A DNA stretch of 64,000 nt from Panopea generosa (lineage: Eukaryota; Mollusca; Bivalvia; Adapedonta; Hiatellidae), in contig CM055909.1 in the NCBI GenBank assembly GCA_029582155.1, forward strand, positions 15,286,616 through 15,350,615, given 5' to 3'. The position numbers and the translations under genes are program-made. Under the pieces are notes generated by a model. It did no database searches. It saw only the letters and a program-made list of their open reading frames with translations, and had not been told where the DNA came from. Positions 1 through 9,600 of the stretch are shown here, piece by piece. Every line of letters starts with the position of its first letter. Position 1 is the stretch's first letter.

Positions 1-274
1 GTTACTCTAACAATGTTAGGTGCTTCAAATTATGTAAATACAACTTAAATCTAATAATTCTAAATACCAGGAATGACTTACAATGTTTGGTGCTTCATAT
101 TATGTAAATACAACTTCCATCTAATAATTCTAAATACCAGGAATGACTTACAATGTTGGGTGCTTCATATTATACAAATACAACTTCCGTCTAATAATTC
201 TAAATACCAGGAATGACTTACAATGTTGGGTGCTTCATATTATACTAATACAACTTCCATCTAATAATTCTAAA
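1..274. repeat. 70-bp tandem repeat, about 3.9 copies, cut by the window edge
   Basis: Units at 61-130, 131-200 and 201-270 are near identical and run from TAAATACCAGGAATGACTTA to CTAATAATTC. The first unit (1-60) is partial and more diverged. A degenerate piece of the unit (ACCGGGAATTACTTACAATT) recurs at about 471-490, just before the first recognised exon. The array probably continues left of the window. No coding potential is seen, because 70 is not a multiple of three and stops occur in every frame. Confidence 0.9.
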
Positions 275-552
275 AATACAGTTAACCCTTTACTTCATAA
301 CCTCTCTTAAGCAGCCACTCAATGGAAAGAGCAAACCGACCCCTTAAGACTGGTGACTGCTTAATGCAGGTTGATTACAACTAAAATTTTAAAAATAGTA
401 AATAGAAAATGTGTCTGTTTAAGACAAGTGGTTGCTTAATAGAGGTGACCACTAACACAGGTTTGACTGTACCGGGAATTACTTACAATTGAAACTTATT
501 CAATATTTCATTTGTATATTATTACAGGTATTGTATTTTTTATATTGTATAG
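275..552. other. Intron or upstream sequence, no feature seen
   Basis: This stretch has stops in all frames and no recognised repeat. Its last 22 bases (531-552) form a T-rich tract ending in TATAG, a plausible splice acceptor for the exon that follows. An alternative acceptor, ATTACAG, ends at 527. Confidence 0.4.
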
Positions 553-667
553 ATGCTCCTCGAACAAGACATGTTGCAAAACAGGCTGCTGTTATGATGA
601 TGATGGTGATGACAGATATACATATGGTTACAGACTGTCCATATGGAACATGTGGTATTTCTGGTAG
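553..667 (+). CDS. Exon A of the PPPY membrane-protein gene: short Cys-containing ectodomain segment
   Basis: The open frame reads from APRTRHVAKQAAV through a run of methionines (ATG repeats at 595-612) to TDCPYGTCGISG. Acceptor TTGTATAG at 545-552 follows a T-rich tract. The best-looking donor, G|GTAGGT at 663/664, would leave phase 1, but the next exon needs phase 2. The alternative donor AG|GTTATT at 667/668 gives the right phase and an Arg at the junction. No ATG-started signal peptide is encoded here: the open frame upstream begins only at a TTG (489). The 3' half of this exon and its donor are the template of the 70-bp array that follows, so any of several copies could be the spliced one. 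Confidence 0.5.
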
Positions 668-3600
668 GTTATTTAATTCATTCTGATATACAGATGGTTA
701 CATACTGTCCATATGGAACATCTGGTATTTCTGGTAGGTTATTTAATTAATTCTGATATACATATGGTTACAGACTGTCCATATGGAACATGTGGTATTT
801 CTGGTAGGTTATATAATTCATTCTGATATACAGATGGTTACAGACTGTCCATATGGAACATGTGGTATATCTGGTAGGTTATTTACTTCATTCTGATATA
901 CAGATGGTTACATACTGTCCATATGGAACATGTGGTATTTCTGGTAGGTTATTTAATTTATTCTGATATACATATGGTTACAGACTGTCCATATGGAACA
1001 TCTGGTAATTCTGGTAGGTTATTTACTTCATTCTGATATACATATGGTTACAGACTGTCCATATGGAACATGTGGTATTTCTGGTAGGTTGTTTAATTCA
1101 TTCTGATATACAGATGGTTACAGACTGTCCATATTGAACATATGGTATATCTGGTAGGTTGTTAAATTCATTCTGATATACAGATGGTTACAGACTGTCC
1201 ATATGGAACATGTGGTATATCTGGTAGGTTATTTTATTTATTCTGATATACAGATGGTTACAGACTGTCCAAATGGAACATGTGGTATTTCTGGTAGGTT
1301 ATTTAATTCATTCTGATATACAAATGGTTACAGACTGTCCATATGGAACATGTGGTGTTTCTGGTAGGTTATTTACTTTGTTCTGATATTCAGATGGTTA
1401 CAGACTGTCCATATGGAACATGTGGTGTTTGTGGTAGATTATTAACTTCAGTCTGATATATATATGGTTACAGACGGTCCATATGGAACATGTGGTATTT
1501 CTGGTAAGTTATTTCTTCATTCTGATATACAGATGGTTACATACTGTCCATATGGAACATGTGGTGTTTCTGGTAGTTTATTTACTTCAATCTGATATAC
1601 ATATGGTTACAAACTGTCCATATGGAGCATGTGATATATTTGGTAGGTTATTTACTTCATTCTGATATACGTATGGTTACAGACTGTCCGTATTAAACAT
1701 GTGGTATATCTGGTAGGTTATTTACTTCATTCTAATATACAGATGGTTACAGACTGTCCATATGGAACATGTGGTATATCTTGTAGGTTATTTACTTCAT
1801 TCTGATATACAGATGGTTACATACTGTCCATATGGATCATGTTTTATTTCTGGTGGGTTATTTACTTCATTCTGATATACAGATGGTTAACTTTTGTCCA
1901 TATGGGACATGTGGTATATCTGGTAGGTTATTTATCATTCTGATATACATATGATTACATACTGTCCATAAGATACATGTGGTATATCTGGTAGGTCATT
2001 TACTTCATTCTGATATACAGATGGTTACAGACTGTCCATATGGAACATGTGGTATATTTGGGAGGTTATTTACTTCATTCTGATATACAGATGGTTATAG
2101 ACTGTTCACATGGAACATGCGGTATTTCTGGTAGGTTATTTACTGCATTCTGATATACAGATGGCTACAGACTGTCTGTATCGAACATGTGGTATTTCTG
2201 GTAGGTTATTTACTTCCATTTGATATACAGATGGTTACAGACTGTTCATATGGAACATTTGGTTTTTCTGGCAGGTTATTTACCATTCTGATATACTTAT
2301 GGTTACAGACTGTCCATATGGAACATGTGGTATTTCTGGTAGGTTATTTAACATTCTGATATACATATGGTTACAGGCTGTCCATATGGAACATGTATAA
2401 GTGAGTCTCAGGAAAGGTATTGTTGAATTAAAACTAATTTCAGAATATTTTTTTCACAGAATGTTTCATAATAATGTAAAAAAAAAAAAGAAACTTAATA
2501 AATATTCATGAAGTTCAGCATAGTTTAATTACTTTAAAGAACAATATTCTTTGTTGCAAAATATATAAAAACATGAAATGTCAATGGTAATATCACATGC
2601 CCCAGAAATGGTCTGTAAAAATAACTATGTGTTTTATAAGTGGGGATTTAAAGACAAAAAAAGTGTGAAATTGAAATGTTATGACAAAAGTACAGACCAA
2701 ACAAGAAATCTCAAACAGACTTTGTCAAACAGATTCATGGTCTGACCTTGACCTTGACATGCCATGTCATATTGATCATTTGAGAAAAAAAAGAATAAAA
2801 TCCATCTATGTGTGAAAAGGTTACAGAGCTGACATGAAATCTCATACTGATGGACAGATGAACAAATGATTTCTTTATGCTTCGCCAAGGTGAGCATAAA
2901 AGACATTTAAAATTGTTGAAGTATTGCTTTAAATCTCATTTTACAGAAGTATAACTTTATCTTGAAAATAGCTGCATTTAGGTTTCGTTTTACAAATACA
3001 TTTATTACTTGTGCAGGTTCGTGGTTTTATTTGTCCTTATGTCCTGCTTTGGTGGGTGTGGTTATTACAAACAACGCCAGCGAGTCCTTAGAAATCAACA
3101 CGGCCTCGGCAATGGTTTTTTGCCTGTGCTTCAAGTAACATCCCATCATCATCCTATCAGTTCAAGAATTGTTACGCTTGGAACATCAATGCTACCACCG
3201 CCGGCGACTTTCCGATATTCTTCAAACCTTGGAGCATCAGTCCTGCCACCACCTGGTCCAGCAAGTTTCCAATATTCAGCAAACCTTGACACAGATGTTT
3301 CATCTTTGCCGCCGCCGTATTCAGAGGTAAAGTAAAGCATTTGCACTTAGAGACACAATGCAAAGTAATTTGAATAACAAAATGGCCATTAAATCTCTCA
3401 CCTGTGGCAAAAAAATCTTTCAAATTAAGTTATTTTAGGTTATGTCCTTCTGCAAGTAACTAACAAACTATCTCATAAAGTTTTGGGTGTGAGCAGGACT
3501 TGAACCTACAACATTAGCTGCGGAAGATAAGGGATCTTGAGATGGGTGCCTGAGACCACTTAGCGACAGGGGACACTGCCACTTATTATGCTCCCCCAAA

Positions 3601-6600
3601 GTGGGGGAAGCATATAGTCGCCGCTTCATCCGTGCGTACGTGTGTCCGTCCGTGCGTTCCCATGTTGTTGTCCGGGCTATTTCTCTACAACTCCATGTTG
3701 GAATTTTATGAAACTTGCTAGGATGCATCATTACCAAGTGCAGATGTGCATACTGTCTTTGTGTTCTGGTTCGATGATTTTTCAAGGAGTTATGGCCCTT
3801 TGATTCTATTTGTGACCAAATTCTTGTCTGCGCTATTTCTCTACAACCCCATGTTGGAATTTTATGAAACTTGGTAGGATGCATCATTACCAAGTGCAGA
3901 TGCGCATATTGACTAAGTGTTCCGGTTTGGTGATTTTTTTTTATGGAGTTATAGCCCTTTGATTGAGTCTGTGACCCAATTATTGTCCGCGCTATTTCTC
4001 TACAACCCCATGTTGGAATTTTGTGAAACATGCTAAGATGCATCATTACCAAGTGCAGATGCGCATATTGTCTTTGTGTTCCGATTTGATGATTTTTTAT
4101 GGAGTTATGGCCCTTTGATTCTATTTGTGACCAAATTCTTGTCTGCTCTATTTCTCTACAACCTCATGTTGGAATTTTATAAAACTTGCTAAATATTGTC
4201 TTTGTGTACTGGTTCAATGTTTTTTCATGGAGTTATGGCCCTTTCATTCTATCTGTGACCAAAGTATTGTCCACGCTATTTCTCTACAACCCAATGTTGG
4301 AATTTTATGAAACATGCTAGGATGCATCATGACCAAGTGCAGATGCGCATATTGTCTAAGTGTTCTGGTTTGGTAATTTTTTTACGGAGTTACGGCCCTT
4401 TGATTGAATCTGTGACCAAATTATTGCCGTTGTTATTTCTCTACAACCCCATGTTGGAATTTTGTGAAACTTTCTAGGATGCATCATTACCTGCTATGCA
4501 GTTTGGTATTTTTCAACCAAGTAGCCGGTACAGAGTCAAACACTCACTTGGGGAGCATCCATCGGTTCCACCGATATTTGCTTGTTTAATAATATTTCAT
4601 AGTTTGAGATCTGACTGTCTAGACTTACAGCCAATTAGATTTGGCATAATAGTATATAGTAAATAGCTTTGTCCAGTAAGAACTGGGCCAGGGTATTTTC
4701 CATAAATGACTCCCACCAAAAGGGTTCATATTGTGAAATTTCATAAAATACTATGACCACCTGTAAGTGTATACAGCATTCAAAACATTGTACAATGTAT
4801 ATACCGGTAGGTCAGGGTCCAGGTGTACAAAGGTCAGTGCTCAGTGTATTTCTATTTTGTAAGATATATATTTATCAAAACCTTACATATTTCTCCCTTC
4901 CCTCCACCTGCCTACATTCATCAATAACTTAAGACTGATACTCAAGTCTTACACAGTGTTTTCTTCAGCTCCAATTTTTCGGGGGTCATTGATGACACAT
5001 TGACTTAAAATCTGGGGGTCATTTTCAAAATCAGGGGGTCATCAGTTGACTAGTTTTAAACTTAATCAACTTGAATAAATGGTGGTAAAAAAACCATTAT
5101 TTACTGAAACAGTTTTAATTCTTGTTTCACACAAATTTCTCAATCAAAGCTGCAATTTAAGTTAAAAACTTCAAAACAATTTAACTTCAAACAAATGTTA
5201 CTTCTGGCAACAAGTTACAACAACTAGAAACTAGTTGTTTTTATGATCATGGCCACAGGGCCATGAACTTTTCAAATGTCATGGCCTCAGCTTGATCACC
5301 ATGGCCCAAACTATAATGAAAAACCTAAATTATTTCAACATTTTATAATTCAGCTGAGCTTCATGTTTACCATTACTAAGCATTATACTCTTTGGAAAAC
5401 AAAACTTTGTTGTTTTCTTTTTCCCAAAACCATTTCTCTTCTGGCTCATAGCCAGACTCATTTTAGAGTAATGTTACCTTGATATAAAAACATTTTAGTG
5501 GCTACTTAACAATAATTAATAAAAATTAGTCATTTTTCAAAATGAATATAATTTTCTAAAAGTTTATTTTCTTTTTTCCATAACCTTTTTAACATCCATT
5601 AAAGAAACATAAACGGCGCCGGGAAAACCGCTGGACAAACATAGACTGGCCTATGTTTAAACTGGTATTTAAATGTCGCGCATGACCGTCTTGATACCTT
5701 ATAGAAAACAAAATAAAATGGTTTTCAGATAGAGTATCGTCCGTACATTTCAAACAAGTTTCACAATTTCAACATTTCATCTTTATATACAAACAACCTA
5801 AAACTGGGTATATATCTGTGCTATTGTTGCAGCATACGTTTGTTTTCACAGATGTTATCTTCAAACTATAATATTGCTTCACGGAAAATTATGTATGTGA
5901 TTATAATCGTCTATGCAATTGCATCAATATAGCGTTAATAGCCAATTTAAGCATTTACGTAACTAAGTACAGCCACGTGACTGGGGTTTCCCTGAATCAG
6001 ACCACGTGATCTGCCAAAACAGCTTGCATTTTAAAAATAACTCTGAAACCAGCTTGCTGAAACAAATATGCGTAATTAGAATTTCTGTATTTTTAAGGTT
6101 CTGTCATAGTGGACGCACTGAACAAACTTGATTGCGTCAAATGAGATTTAATTGCGTCAAAAACACAAGAAACGCGCTCTTTAGAAAACACAGCTTACAT
6201 TTTGCAAAACCCAGTAAACATACAATTATGGGTAATAAATGTGATCCTTTCTTTAAATAATTGTTAAAACTGCTTGTTTCTGCAAAAAATAAATATAGTT
6301 ATTTGCTTGTCTAATAAAAATTACTTGAACCTTACATTTTTGACTTTTCGAGTCTGAGCCTAAATCTCAGGCTCAAAATATTGATGAATTTAGGTCCAGG
6401 ACTTGGTGGAAGGGAATAGCGAATATTTCTTGAATTATACAGTATATATATATATATTTGCAGCAACTATCTTGGTACTTCATAAAAAGTCATGTATTTT
6501 ACATTTTGAAATAAAAAATTCTCCTGGTTTATTTATAGTCCTTAATTGTCATAAAACTGGCCTCAATGATAGTAGCTGGGCCTGTTAAGCTAAGTTCGTA

Positions 6601-9600
6601 GCACACCTAACTATCAATCCAAGGGTTGCGACTTTGAATCCTCGCCTGGCCAGTCTCTGTGATGATTAATATACAACATTAACTGATAATTGTCTCACTT
6701 TAATCAGTGGTGAGAGATGAATGACATTATGATGCAATGTCGTATATTCTTCATCATGAAGACTGGCCAGGTGGAGATTCGAACTTACAACCCCGGGATT
6801 GCTAGCCAGATGCACTACTGACTTGACTAATTGGGCTCTGCATCAAATTTAGTAGAAGTATGTGCAGACCATTCATTGACTGTAGTTATGACAACTCTGG
6901 TACCATATTTTCCAGAGCAATTCAGTTTAAATCCAAACTAATCATGGGTCGTATCCCAACCAACCAGGGGTCATATTCACAAATCTTTCTTAAGAATATT
7001 ATTAGACTCAAGAATGAATTTAATTAAAAAAAACATGCTTAGAGATCTTTTTTTTGCGGCCAAAATTTGCAAGCATGTAGTGACACCTAATACTTAGTCA
7101 AATAAATTCGCACAATTATTCCGACTGTCATGGTAAACTAGATATCTAAGGTTGAAATTCGGATTTTCAAGCTCATTACTAAGAATATTCTTAAGAATGG
7201 TTGGTGAATATGGCCCCAGGTGCACATATGGGGGTTTAATGCCATATTCAACAAATTTCTTGTTATATATTAAGGCACATCCAGTTTTATTGGTGGATGA
7301 AGACCTGAGAATGAGTCTGAGTAGCACCACTGTCCTTCCGCAAGTAACGGGCAAACTTTGTCACATAAGTTTTTGGAGCGAGTAAGACTTGAACCAATGA
7401 CTAGACTGGGTCGCATAAATTGACAACACTCTCAATTTCAAATAAACATTAGTAATACTATACACGTGTATGTAGGTGATGGACAACCCCAGCATGTTTC
7501 CTTCTAACATCAAATCAGATATATCACGCCATACTGATCAGCCATGCATTACGGTCAACATACAGCCAGGTAAGTAACTGTTGTAATTTACCATATACAG
7601 TCAGATCACTATCTGTTGTAGTTTACTATATACAGCCAGGTCATTAATTGTTGTAATTTATAATATACAGCCAGGTCAGTAACTGTTGTTATTTACCATA
7701 TACAGCAAGGTCATTAACTGTTGTAGTTTATGATATACAGCCATGTCAGTAACTGTTGTAATTTGCCATATACAGCCAGGTCAGAAACTGTGGTAATTTA
7801 TAATATACAGCCAGGTCATTAACTGTTGTAATTTATGATATACAGCCAGGTCAGTAACTGATGTAATTTACAGTATATAGCTAGGTCAGTAACTGTGGTA
7901 ATTTATAATATACAGCCAGGTCAGTAACTGTTGTAATTTATAATATACAGCCAGGTCAGTAACTGATGTAATTTACAATATATAGCTTGGTCAGTAGCTG
8001 TGGTAATTTATAATATACAGCCAGGTCATTAACTGCTGTAATTTATAATATACAGCCAGGCCATTAACTTGTAATTTATGATATACAGCCAGGTCAGTAA
8101 CTTAGTTTAAACATATTTTATTGCTGTGTTAATTTACAATATACAGTCAGGTCATTAACTGTTGTAATTTATAATATACAGCCAGGTCAGTTACTGTTGT
8201 AATTTATAATATACAGCCAGGTCAGTAACTGTTGTAATTTACCATATACAGCCAGGTCAGTAACTGTTGTAATTTATAATATACAGCCAGGTCAGTTACT
8301 TTGGTAATTTATTATATACAGCCAGGTCAGTAACTATAGTAATTTACCATATACTGCCAGGTCAGTAACTGTTGTAATTTACCATATACAGCTATGTCAG
8401 TAACTGTTGTAGTTTACCATATACAGCCAGGTCAGTAACTGTGGTAATTTATTATTTACAGCCAGGTCAATAACTAATGTAATTTATTATATACAGCAAG
8501 GTAGGTAACTGTGGTAATTTATAATATACAGCCAGGTCAGTAACTGTTGTAATTTATTATTTACAGCCAGGTCAATAACTAATGTAATTTATTATATACA
8601 GCAAGGTAGGTAACTGTGGTAATTTATAATATACAGCCAGGTCAGTAACTGTAGTAATTTACCATATACAGTCAGGTCAGTAAATGTGGTAATTTACAAT
8701 ATAATCAGGTCAGTAACTGTGGTAATTTACCATATACAGCCAGGTCAGTAACTGTTGTTATTTACAATATTCAGCCATGTCAGTAACTGTGGTAATTTAT
8801 AATATACAGCCAGGTCAGTAACTGGTAATTTACCATATACAGTCAGGTCAGTAACTGTGTAATTTACAATATACAGCCAGGCCAGTAACTGTGTAATTTA
8901 CAATATACAGCCAGGCCAGTAACTGTGGTAATTTACAATATACAACCATGTCTGTAACTGTTGTAATTTATAATATTAGCCAGGTCAGTAACTGTTGTAA
9001 CTTACAATTTAATTACAATATATTTAATCAAATTTACATCTAATTCTAAAAAGAAACCATCTGTTGAATTATAATTTGGTTTTCATGTAAGATAGTTATA
9101 TTCTTGCAAATTTGTGGATACATTTCAGAGATGAAAATGTAGCTTGAAATTGCTTTTAAGTGGAGTACATGAACATGTTTATTGTTACAAAAATATGTAT
9201 CTGCACAAATAATTTTTGCTTCCTGTAAGATATTTTTATGAAAATTAGACTGGAGTTAGTTTCAGTAGCGTTCATAAGTTTACAAACTTCTTAGTAAAAA
9301 ATTTGAAATCAGGAAATTCCTTTAGTGCTTCAATTCCATCATTTTATGAACTTTCGCTAGCCTTGTAAATAGTATTCTTTTTAAAATTTGTAAAAATATA
9401 CTGAGAAAATGAAACATTCCTAGGTGTCACAATTTGTATAAAATCCTTAAGACATACGAAGATTAGTGAATTGGGCCAGTGGTTCCCAACATTAAAAGGA
9501 TGTTTGGGATTGCTTTTGTTAAATCCGGTTAACGTCCCTGTTATGCCAATACATGTACATGTACAGTAGTTTTGTATAATCAAAAGTAGAAAACATTTCT

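Noticed and set aside
489-552. Signal-peptide-like start (LIQYFICILLQVLYFLYC) before exon A
   Set aside because: It begins at TTG, not ATG, and most of it is the T-rich tract before the likely acceptor at 552.
3468-4052. 194-residue - strand open frame
   Set aside because: It lies across the SINE and the internal units of a dispersed repeat, and its internal repetition follows the 155-bp units.
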